Source: Streptomyces sp. ISL-12 (GTDB lineage: Bacteria > Actinomycetota > Actinomycetes > Streptomycetales > Streptomycetaceae). From it: a DNA stretch of 64,000 bases. Under the pieces are notes generated by a model. It saw only the letters and a program-made list of their open reading frames with translations. It was not told the DNA's origin and searched no databases. Position 1 is the stretch's first letter, and every line of letters begins with the position of its first letter. The DNA lies in NCBI RefSeq assembly GCF_018614415.1, contig NZ_JAGGOO010000009.1:1-64000 (forward strand), read 5' to 3'. This document shows positions 57,009 through 64,000 of the stretch, one piece after another. The translations under genes and the position numbers were made by a program.

Positions 57009-58670
57009 TCACTGCCGGTCACCCCCTGTTTCCCTGCCGGTCGGCGACCCCGCGTCCTCGCGGGCCGATGACTCCGCGTACCCGTCGCCCGGCAACCGGA
57101 ACCGCTGGAGTTTGCCGGTCGCCGTGCGCGGCAGCGCGGTGCGGAACACGATCTCGCGCGGGCACTTGTAGGGCGCCAGCTCCGCCCGTACGAAGGCGCG
57201 CAGCGCCTCGGCGTCCCGCTCGGCGCCCTCCTTCAGTACCGCGAAGGCGACCACGACCTGCCCGCGCCGCGCGTCCGGCCGCCCCACCACCGCCGCCTCG
57301 ACCACGTCCGGGTGGCGCAAAAGCGCCTCCTCCACCTCCGGCCCGGCGATGTTGTACCCGGCCGAGACGATCATGTCGTCGGCGCGGGCGACGTACCGGA
57401 ACCAGCCGTCGGGGTCGCGGACGTAGAGGTCCCCGGTGATGTTCCAGCCGCCGCGCACGTACTCCCGCTGCCGCGGATCGTCGAGGTAACGGCACCCGAC
57501 CGGCCCGCGCACCGCGAGCAGCCCGGGCTCCCCGTCGGGCACGGGGCGGCCGTGCGCGTCCTGCACCTCGGCCTGCCACCCCGGCACCGGGACGCCGGTC
57601 GTGCCGGGCCGGATCTGCTCGTCGGCGGCGGAGACGAAGATGTGCAGCAGTTCGGTGGCGCCGATGCCGTTGATCAGGCGCAGCCCGGTGCGCTCGTACC
57701 AGGCCCGCCAGGTGGCGGCGGGCAGGTTCTCCCCGGCGGAGACACAGCGCCGCAGCGACGACAGGTCGTACGTGCCCGGTGCGGCGAGCATCGCGCGGTA
57801 CGCGGTCGGCGCGGTGAACAGCACCGACACCCGGTGCTCGGCGATCGCGGGCAGCAGCTCCCGCGGCCCGGCCCGCTCCAGCAGCAGGGAGCAGGCCCCG
57901 GCCCGCATCGGGAAGATCACCAGCCCGCCCAGGCCGAAGGTGAAGCCGAGCGGCGGACTGCCGGCGAAGAGGTCGTCCGCGCGGGGCCGCAGGACGTGCC
58001 GGGAGAAGGTGTCGGCGATCGCGAGGACGTCCCGGTGCAGGTGCGCGCACCCCTTCGGGCGGCCGGTGGTGCCCGAGGTGAACGCGATCAGCGCCACGTC
58101 GTCGGCGGCGGTGTCCACGGCCGGGTACGGCGTCGAGGGCGCCGGACGGCGCAGCAGGTCGTCGGGGCCGTCACCGCCGTACGTCGTGATCCGCAGCCCC
58201 GGGACCCCGGCCTCGGCGAGGTCGTCCACGCACCGTATGTCGCACAGGGCGTGCCGTACGCGGGCGATCTCGCACATCCGGCTCAGCTCGGACGGCCGCT
58301 GCTGCGCCAGCACGGTGACCGCGATCGCGCCCGCCTTGAGCACCGCCAGCCAGCAGGCGGCCAGCCAGGGGGTGGTGGGGCCGCGCAGCAGCACCCGGTT
58401 GCCGGGGACCACGCCGAGGTCACGGGTGAGCAGATGCGCGAGCCGGTCCACCCGGGCGCGCAGCTCGCCGTAGCTCCACACGTCACCGGACGGGGTGCGG
58501 AAGACCGGGCGGCCGGCACCGCCTTCCAGCAGTTCGGCGGCGGCGTTCAGGCGGTCCGGGTAGCGCAGTTCCGGCAGGTCGAAGCGGAGGTCGGGCCACT
58601 GGTCGGGCGGTGGCAGCCGGTCGCGGGCGAAGGTGTCGACGTGGGCGGTGGCGGTGCTCCGGGGATTCAT
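57009..58670 (-). CDS. AMP-dependent acyl/aryl-CoA ligase
   Basis: A 553-residue ANL-superfamily ligase, ATG at 58670-58668 with AGGGGGCG upstream. It would form an acyl-adenylate and then a CoA thioester. The AMP-binding P-loop is ALIAFTSGTTGRPKGCAHLH; A5 is INGIGATELLHIFVSA; A7/A8 are ITGDLYVRDPDGWFRYVARA and DDMIVSAGYNIAGPEVEEAL; the catalytic Lys is in PRTATGKLQRF. The overall form resembles benzoate/2-aminobenzoate-CoA ligases. With PaaX and the divergent dehydrogenase this suggests an aromatic or other organic acid as substrate. Confidence 0.92.
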   Translation of the reverse strand: MNPRSTATAHVDTFARDRLPPPDQWPDLRFDLPELRYPDRLNAAAELLEGGAGRPVFRTPSGDVWSYGELRARVDRLAHLLTRDLGVVPGNRVLLRGPTTPWLAACWLAVLKAGAIAVTVLAQQRPSELSRMCEIARVRHALCDIRCVDDLAEAGVPGLRITTYGGDGPDDLLRRPAPSTPYPAVDTAADDVALIAFTSGTTGRPKGCAHLHRDVLAIADTFSRHVLRPRADDLFAGSPPLGFTFGLGGLVIFPMRAGACSLLLERAGPRELLPAIAEHRVSVLFTAPTAYRAMLAAPGTYDLSSLRRCVSAGENLPAATWRAWYERTGLRLINGIGATELLHIFVSAADEQIRPGTTGVPVPGWQAEVQDAHGRPVPDGEPGLLAVRGPVGCRYLDDPRQREYVRGGWNITGDLYVRDPDGWFRYVARADDMIVSAGYNIAGPEVEEALLRHPDVVEAAVVGRPDARRGQVVVAFAVLKEGAERDAEALRAFVRAELAPYKCPREIVFRTALPRTATGKLQRFRLPGDGYAESSAREDAGSPTGRETGGDRQ

Positions 58671-58710
58671 GACGGTGCGCCCCCTGCTCGTGGTGAGCTC
58701 GCGTCCGCGC

Positions 58711-58738
58711 AGCGTAGCGCGTCGGTGACGATGGTCAA
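58711..58738 (-). promoter_or_regulatory. Minus-strand promoter for the CoA ligase
   Basis: On the minus strand TTGACC (58738-58733), a 16-nt spacer and TACGCT (58716-58711) form a good housekeeping-type promoter about 40 nt before the ligase ATG. The divergent dehydrogenase gene starts at 58796, so the same region may carry the PaaX operator. Confidence 0.5.
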
Positions 58739-58795
58739 TGGTCCGCGATAACCTGAGAGTCCACGGGGTGGCAGGGAAGGGGACGGGGACCGCCG

Positions 58796-59926
58796 ATGAC
58801 GGCATTCGCGCTCGCGCCGGAACAGTCCGCCTGGTGCGCCGAGTTGCGGGCCCTGGCCGTCGAACGGCTGCGCCCGCTCGCCGACCGGGGAACGCCCGGC
58901 CGGGTCAACCGCCCCCTGGTCGCCGCCCTCGGCTCCCTGGGTCTGCTCCCGCGGCTGTTCACCTCCCCGGCCCTGGACCTGTGCCTGATGCGCGAGTCCC
59001 TCGCGTACGCCTGCACGGAGGCCGAGACCGCCCTCGCCCTCCAGGGCCTGGGCGCCCATCCGGTGCACGCCCACGGCACGGAGGCCCAGCGCGCCCACTG
59101 GCTGCCGCGCGTCGCCGACGGCACGGCGGTGGCCGCCTTCGCCCTCACCGAACCGGACGCCGGCTCGGACGCGGCGGCCCTGTCGCTGGCGGCCCACCGG
59201 GACGGCCCGGCCGGCTGGCGGCTGACCGGCGAGAAGTGCTGGATATCCAACGCCCCCGAGGCCGACCTCTACACCGTCTTCGCCCGGACGACCCCCGGCG
59301 CCGGCGCCCGGGGCGTCACCGCGTTCCTGGTCCCCGCCGACCGCCCCGGCCTCGGCGGCGCCCCCCTGGAGATGCTCTCCCCGCACCCCATCGGCACCCT
59401 CGCCTTCGACGGCGTACCGGTGACGGAGGACGACGTGCTGGGCGAGCCGGACCACGGCTTCCGCGTGGCGATGGACACCCTGAACCGCTTCCGCCCCAGC
59501 GTCGGCGCCTTCGCCGTCGGCATGGCCCGGGCCGCCCTCGACGCCACCGTGGCCCACACCCGCGCCCGCGACGCCTTCGGCGGGCCGCTCAGCGACCTCC
59601 AGGCCGTCTCCCACCAGGTCGCCGAGATGGCCGTGCGCACCGAGGCGGCCCGCCTGATGGTGTACGCGGCGGCGACGGCGTACGACGCGGGGGCGCCGGA
59701 CGTCCGCGAACGCGCCGCGATGGCCAAACTGCTGGCCACGGAGACCGCGCAGTACGTCGTCGACCGTGCCGTCCAACTGCACGGCGCCCGCGCCCTGCGC
59801 CGCGGCCACCTCCTCGAACACCTCTACCGCGAGGTGCGCGCCCCCCGCGTCTACGAGGGCGCGAGCGAGGTCCAACGGGACATCATCGCCCGCGAGTTGT
59901 ACACGAAAGCCGAGGGAGACACATGA
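58796..59926 (+). CDS. Acyl-CoA dehydrogenase family protein
   Basis: A 376-residue FAD flavoenzyme that would introduce an alpha,beta double bond into an acyl-CoA; ATG at 58796. Signatures: AAFALTEPDAGSDAAALSLA (flavin-binding), EKCWISNAPEADLYTVFART, ARDAFGGPLSDLQAVSHQVA and YVVDRAVQLHGARALRRGHL. The position of the usual catalytic Glu falls in the C-terminal RAPRVYEGASEVQRDIIA segment. It is coupled by ATGA to a RidA-family gene. Substrate is presumably made by the divergent ligase. Confidence 0.94.
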   Translation: MTAFALAPEQSAWCAELRALAVERLRPLADRGTPGRVNRPLVAALGSLGLLPRLFTSPALDLCLMRESLAYACTEAETALALQGLGAHPVHAHGTEAQRAHWLPRVADGTAVAAFALTEPDAGSDAAALSLAAHRDGPAGWRLTGEKCWISNAPEADLYTVFARTTPGAGARGVTAFLVPADRPGLGGAPLEMLSPHPIGTLAFDGVPVTEDDVLGEPDHGFRVAMDTLNRFRPSVGAFAVGMARAALDATVAHTRARDAFGGPLSDLQAVSHQVAEMAVRTEAARLMVYAAATAYDAGAPDVRERAAMAKLLATETAQYVVDRAVQLHGARALRRGHLLEHLYREVRAPRVYEGASEVQRDIIARELYTKAEGDT

Positions 59927-60321
59927 GCGCCGAGCGCGTGAACCCGCCCGCCCTCGCCCCGCCCGCCGGCTTCTCGCACGCCGTCGTCGCCACCGGCACC
60001 CGCGTCGTCTTCCTGGCCGGCCAGACCGCGCTGGACGCCGAGGGCAAGGTGACCGGACGGACCCTCCCCGAGCAGTTCGACACGGCGCTCGCCAACCTGC
60101 TGACGGCCCTGCGCGCGACCGGCGGCACCCCCGCCGACCTGGCCCGGGTCACCGTCTACGCCACCGACGTCGCCGCCTACCGCGCCCGGGCCGCCGTACT
60201 GGGCCGGATCTGGCGCGAGCGGATGGGCCGCGCCTACCCGGCGATGGCCGTGGTCGAGGTCGTCCGGCTGTGGGACGAGACGGCGCTGGTGGAACTGGAC
60301 GGGTTCGCGGTACTGCCGTAG
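59923..60321 (+). CDS. RidA/YjgF/YER057c family protein
   Basis: A 132-residue protein; ATG at 59923 overlaps the dehydrogenase stop by 4 nt. Family features: FSHAVVATGTRVVFLAGQTA, PEQFDTALANLLTALRATGG, DLARVTVYATDVAAYRA and the C-terminal YPAMAVVEVVRLWDETALVE. The Arg that binds the imine carboxylate in true RidA lies in the C-terminal block; here that block reads VEVVRLWDETALVELDG, so activity on aminoacrylate is uncertain. More likely a pathway-specific hydrolase or isomerase. Confidence 0.92.
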   Translation: MSAERVNPPALAPPAGFSHAVVATGTRVVFLAGQTALDAEGKVTGRTLPEQFDTALANLLTALRATGGTPADLARVTVYATDVAAYRARAAVLGRIWRERMGRAYPAMAVVEVVRLWDETALVELDGFAVLP

Positions 60322-60342
60322 CACCTTTCGGACGTACGGGGT

Positions 60343-60543
60343 TCAGGCGGCGATCGTCAGCCGGCCGGTGTGGACGCAGTCGCGGCGCGGGGCCACGGCC
60401 CGCCCGTCGGGCAGCAGTTCACCGCTGTCGTCGAAGACGATGGTGCCGTCGCACAGCAGGCTCCACCCCTGCTCGGGACGGGCGGCGACGACATGCGCGG
60501 GACGGGTGTCGGGGCCGGGGCACGAGGACCGGTGGGAACACAT
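60343..60543 (-). CDS. DUF5999 family small protein
   Basis: A 66-residue protein, ATG at 60543-60541 with a strong GGAGG site 7 nt upstream. Sequence MCSHRSSCPGPDTRPAHVVA leads into the family signature EQGWSLLCDGTIVFDDSGEL and LLPDGRAVAPRR. Cys3 and Cys8 plus nearby His suggest a small metal site, which is inference. Short, conserved in Streptomyces, function unknown. Convergent with the RidA gene. Confidence 0.9.
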   Translation of the reverse strand: MCSHRSSCPGPDTRPAHVVAARPEQGWSLLCDGTIVFDDSGELLPDGRAVAPRRDCVHTGRLTIAA

Positions 60544-60595
60544 GGCGTACCTCCGCGGCGGAAGGAAAGGAACGGGAACCGTCCATCTGGGCCTG

Positions 60596-60612
60596 TTCTT
60601 GTTCTGTAAGAA
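60596..60612. promoter_or_regulatory. Small dyad in the DUF5999/DUF6299 divergent region
   Basis: TTCTT-gttctgt-AAGAA lies about 55 nt upstream of the DUF5999 start in a locally AT-richer stretch; possibly an operator or promoter element. Nothing else is recognisable in 60544-60799. Confidence 0.3.
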
Positions 60613-60736
60613 GACGATGCCCGCGCCGCGCACGCACCGGAACCGGCGGCGGCCGACCGTGACAACACGGGGACACGACCGGCACGGTCCGGCGACGCCG
60701 AGCCCCCGCACGCGGGACGCGCCACCGAAGGGGTGA

Positions 60737-61282
<546 letters not shown>

Positions 61283-61296
61283 CGGAGGGCGGCCCC

Positions 61297-61322
61297 GGCC
61301 GGCGGAACGGTCACCGCCGGCC
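61297..61322. terminator. Bidirectional hairpin between DUF6299 and the STAND ATPase gene
   Basis: GGCCGGCGG (61297-61305), an 8-nt loop and CCGCCGGCC (61314-61322) sit between the two converging stops. Confidence 0.75.
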
Positions 61323-61329
61323 GGACCGG

Positions 61330-63438
61330 TCAGTGATCCTGCGCCACGAGGTCCCGTGCCGTCGGTTGCGGCAGGACGGTCGTCGCCGGCTGGCCGTAGA
61401 TCTCCTGCCGCCACAGCGCGTCGCACAGCCGGGTGATGCCTCCGGTCAGGTGTCTGCGGTACGTGCTGAAGGGCAGCCCCAGCCGTTGGGCGACCACCTG
61501 TTGGGTGGGCATGCCCTTGGCGAGGTAGGTCCGGGACACCGCGCGGTAGTACTTCTCGCCGCCTGCTTCCGAGCGCAGGCCCTCGACCGCGTCCGCCAGG
61601 ATCTGGGGGAGGGGGCGGCCGGTGCCCGCTGTCAGTCTGCTGCGGGTGAGCGGGTTCGCGGACCACTCCTGGGGGCGGAAGAAGGCGCGGAGCGCGTCGC
61701 GCAGCGCGGCGTCGAACTCGGGGCGGGACAGGACGGTGAACTCCGCGTCCGGCCGCACCTCCTCGCCGCCCGTCCCGACGGTGCGCGACCCGTCCCGGAC
61801 GTGGGACAGCATCAGCCGGGTCTTCTCCTCGGCCCAGGCCCGCACCGGCTGGACCCGCCAGTCGATGGCGAACAGCGTGTAGGTCAGGGCGCCCACCCGG
61901 GGCCGCTCCGCTACGGGACGCAGCCCGAGGCTGGTCATGTACGGCGTCCAGAACGTCCCCGTCCGTACGGCGACGTACATCCACGCCACCCGGCCCTCGG
62001 ACTTCGCGGCCTCGGCCAGGGTCCGCCACTGGTGGAGGTTCTCGACCGGGGAGATCTTCGGGTACTCCGGCGCCGTCACCGAGAAACGGGCCACCGCCAC
62101 GTGCTCGCCGTCGCGCAGGGGCCGGGTGGCCCGCGCGTGGTTCCAGGCCGCCTCGGCCACCGGGTCGTGGAACGCGTGCGGGGCCTCGTCGAGCCGCAGC
62201 CAGGCGGAGAAGCCGACCGCCTTGTTCTCGCGCGCGGTGCGGCACATCCGGAACGCGTCCGGGCGGCGTTCCAGCCACGCCACCGCGAGGGCGGCCGACT
62301 CCTCGCCCTCGACCTCGGCCGCCAGTGCTTCGACCCGCCGCCGGTCCTCCGCCTCGTACGGGGTCAGCCGTACCTCGCCCGCCTCCCGCCAGCTGTTGAA
62401 GTCGGACATGTACCGGTCGTCGCGGTACAGGAAGAGGAAGGAGCGCACGGCGGACAGCGTCCCGTCCGCGGGTGAGGTGCGGATCTGCTCGAACAGGTGG
62501 CGGCCGAGCCGCCCGTGCAGTTCGGCGTAGCCGTCCGGGTCGCGCCAGCGCAGGTCCTCCTCCAGCGCCTGCCGGACCACGTCGTGCGGGAAGAGGCCGT
62601 CCTGCGCGGACTCGATGAACGGGAGCGTGCGCAGCCAGGCGAACAGGGCGGCGGCGTCGTCGCCGAGGACGACCCGCAGCAGTGTCTCCGTGGTCACGTG
62701 GGCGCGGGCGCACACCTCCAGCGCCCGGCGGTGCAGCGGTGAGGGAACCTCGCCGACCAGCCGGGAGAGCAGGGTCGCCACGACATCCATGCTGGGTTTC
62801 CACCGGGTGGCGGTACGGGCGGGTTCGCGGACCGCCACCGCGGCGGCCAGGGCCAGGGCGAGCGGATGCCCGCCGGTGAAGGCCAGCAGCTCGGCCTGGC
62901 TCTGCCGGGGCACTCCTCGGGCGCTGAGCAGAGCGCCGGCCTCGTCCGGGGACAGATTGCGCAGTGCCATGCGGTACAGCAGGTCCGCCCACCCCGGGTC
63001 GGAGGTCCACTCCGTGTCCGGCGGCTGCCGCCCGGCGATCACCGCCACCGCGCCGTCCGGCAGCCTCGGCAGGAACCTGTCCCGCAGCCAGCCCTCCAGC
63101 CCCTGGCAGCGTTCGAAGGTGTCGATGACCAGGACCGTGCCGTCTTCGGTGAGAGCCGCCCCGGCCTCCCGCTCGAACGCCTCCGGTGTCGGCTGGACCG
63201 TACGGCCGTCGATCTCCAGCACCGGCCGGCCGGTCGCCCGCGCCTCGGCCGCGAAGCGACGCAGCAGCATCGACTTGCCGATGCCCCCGGGTCCGTGCAC
63301 GAAGAGCACGGCCGGGGCTCCCTCGTCACCGGCCAGAGCGGCGCGGAAAACAGCGAGTTCCGCTGTCCGCCCGGTGAACCCCCGGTCACGCCCGCGCCGC
63401 AGGCGGCCCGCTATGACGTGGGGAGCGCTGCCGGTCAC
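61330..63438 (-). CDS. STAND/AAA-type signalling ATPase with C-terminal helix-turn-helix
   Basis: A 702-residue protein; GTG at 63438 with GGAGGAGACCCAC directly upstream, so the longer frame to 63471 is not used. Walker A is FVHGPGGIGKSMLLRRFAAE, Walker B VLVIDTFERCQGLEGWL, sensor-like VAVIAGRQPPDTEW, and the NB-ARC-like GGHPLALALAAAV. A winged-helix segment (RRALEVCARAHVTTETLLRV) follows. The middle holds an unassigned alpha/beta region with VAVARFSVTAPEYPKISPVE. The last 70 residues resemble a sigma-region-4-like HTH: TYLAKGMPTQQVVAQRLGLP, STYRRHLTGGITRLCDALWR. A ligand-controlled transcription factor is likely; target unknown. Confidence 0.85.
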   Translation of the reverse strand: MTGSAPHVIAGRLRRGRDRGFTGRTAELAVFRAALAGDEGAPAVLFVHGPGGIGKSMLLRRFAAEARATGRPVLEIDGRTVQPTPEAFEREAGAALTEDGTVLVIDTFERCQGLEGWLRDRFLPRLPDGAVAVIAGRQPPDTEWTSDPGWADLLYRMALRNLSPDEAGALLSARGVPRQSQAELLAFTGGHPLALALAAAVAVREPARTATRWKPSMDVVATLLSRLVGEVPSPLHRRALEVCARAHVTTETLLRVVLGDDAAALFAWLRTLPFIESAQDGLFPHDVVRQALEEDLRWRDPDGYAELHGRLGRHLFEQIRTSPADGTLSAVRSFLFLYRDDRYMSDFNSWREAGEVRLTPYEAEDRRRVEALAAEVEGEESAALAVAWLERRPDAFRMCRTARENKAVGFSAWLRLDEAPHAFHDPVAEAAWNHARATRPLRDGEHVAVARFSVTAPEYPKISPVENLHQWRTLAEAAKSEGRVAWMYVAVRTGTFWTPYMTSLGLRPVAERPRVGALTYTLFAIDWRVQPVRAWAEEKTRLMLSHVRDGSRTVGTGGEEVRPDAEFTVLSRPEFDAALRDALRAFFRPQEWSANPLTRSRLTAGTGRPLPQILADAVEGLRSEAGGEKYYRAVSRTYLAKGMPTQQVVAQRLGLPFSTYRRHLTGGITRLCDALWRQEIYGQPATTVLPQPTARDLVAQDH

Positions 63439-63584
63439 GTGGGTCTCCTCCTGCCGTCGCCGCTCGCCCACCGGTCGGCGTCACTGACTTCGCACCATAC
63501 ACCACACAGAGGGGTTACTCGTTCGGGGCAACTCTCGTCCCCTCTAAGGTGTTTGGCGTGTTCGGCCGAGAGGGGAGAGGTCTA

Positions 63585-63605
63585 GACACCCCCTTAACCG
63601 GTGTC
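63585..63605. terminator. Possible hairpin downstream of the DJ-1/PfpI gene
   Basis: GACACC-cccttaacc-GGTGTC lies 11 nt beyond the minus-strand stop at 63616. The region 63439-63615 otherwise holds promoter DNA for the STAND ATPase, with TATGGT on the minus strand as a possible -10. Confidence 0.4.
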
Positions 63606-63615
63606 CTGGTCGTGG

Positions 63616-64000
63616 TCAGGCGTCGCGCAGGGCCGCGAGGACTTCCTTCGCCGTGGTCGAGCTGGACTGCGGGTTCTGCCCGGTGATCAGGTTGCCGTCG
63701 ACGACGACGGTGTCCGACCACGGCGCGCCCGCCCGGAAGTGCGCGCCGCGCTCGCCGAGGCGGTCTTCGACGAGCCACGGCGCGGCGTCGCCGAGGCCGC
63801 CCTGCCGCTCCTCCTCGTTGGTGAAGCCGGTGAGGCCGCGGCCGGCGAACAGGAACGTCCCGGCGCTGTCGGTGGCGCTGAGCAGGGCGGCGACGCCGTG
63901 GCACAGCGCGGCGACGGTCCGGCCCCGCTGGTCGGCCTCGGTGAGCAGGGCGCCCAGCGCGGGGTCGTCCGCCAGGTCGGCCATCGGGGCGTGCCCGCCG
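63616..64000 (-). CDS. DJ-1/PfpI (type 1 glutamine amidotransferase-like) protein, N-terminus cut by window edge
   Basis: The C-terminal 128 residues are present; the frame is open to the edge. The nucleophile elbow RTVAALCHGVAALLSA carries the active-site Cys followed by His. GRGLTGFTNEEERQGGLGDA and WLVEDRLGERGAHFRAGAPW match the Hsp31-like/YajL branch often annotated as glyoxalase III or protein deglycase. The missing upstream part should contain the conserved Glu. The C-terminus QNPQSSSTTAKEVLAALRD is standard. Confidence 0.9.
   Translation of the reverse strand, partial: GGHAPMADLADDPALGALLTEADQRGRTVAALCHGVAALLSATDSAGTFLFAGRGLTGFTNEEERQGGLGDAAPWLVEDRLGERGAHFRAGAPWSDTVVVDGNLITGQNPQSSSTTAKEVLAALRDA

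Overview
The window is a high-GC, gene-dense stretch of actinobacterial chromosome, almost certainly from Streptomyces. The evidence is a full-length two-domain geosmin synthase, a ScbR-type gamma-butyrolactone receptor, Streptomyces-typical families (DUF6230/DUF6114, DUF5999, DUF6299, SAV2148-type HEPN, DUF1707-FHA), frequent GTG starts and many 1-4 nt stop/start overlaps. No rRNA, tRNA, phage, IS or CRISPR array was seen. Both ends cut genes: a sensor kinase on the left and a DJ-1/PfpI protein on the right.

Layout. 0-6.3 kb: NIT-domain histidine kinase with a lone binding lipoprotein, the DUF6230/DUF6114 membrane pair, and a small secreted protein. 6.3-15.7 kb: orphan ScbR-like regulator, ARMT1-type phosphatase, geosmin synthase, phenoxazinone-synthase-like multicopper oxidase, PDZ protein, M24 peptidase and a degenerate phosphotransferase. 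15.8-25 kb: trehalose/glycogen genes treZ, treY and glgX, interrupted by a DUF1707-FHA protein and an M14 carboxypeptidase. 25-31.3 kb: HEPN protein, DnaQ-like exonuclease, phosphotransferase and an ATPase-less sugar ABC importer. 31.3-33.8 kb: an Erm rRNA methyltransferase followed by a macrolide glycosyltransferase, the arrangement known as lrm-mgt in S. lividans. Here erm is preceded by an apparently leaderless 39-codon leader ORF and a nested hairpin. 34-47.5 kb: a likely conflict/stress system. It has a minus-strand operon of a large beta-rich protein, a GTPase, a GAP1-like protein, a membrane GTPase, a 38-residue membrane peptide, a TerY-like VWA protein, a PP2C phosphatase and a kinase. 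Two plus-strand genes converge on it; their products share a short beta motif. 47.6-49.5 kb: TetR and a TetX-like monooxygenase, divergent, with two operator-like palindromes. 49.5-56 kb: sulfate activation (cysC, cysD, cysN), a sulfonate-type ABC importer and a sirohydrochlorin chelatase. 56-60.3 kb: PaaX, acyl-CoA ligase, acyl-CoA dehydrogenase and RidA, a probable aromatic or organic acid pathway. 60.3-64 kb: DUF5999, DUF6299, a STAND ATPase with a terminal HTH, and the partial DJ-1 protein.

A recurring architectural oddity is short tandem repeat arrays that begin at or immediately after stop codons. Five loci show this with unrelated unit lengths (10, 9, 31-33, 21 and 21-22 nt). The most interesting biology is the erm leader/attenuator and the GTPase-TerY-P cluster with its convergent partner genes. 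All functions are read from sequence motifs and family knowledge; no searches were run.
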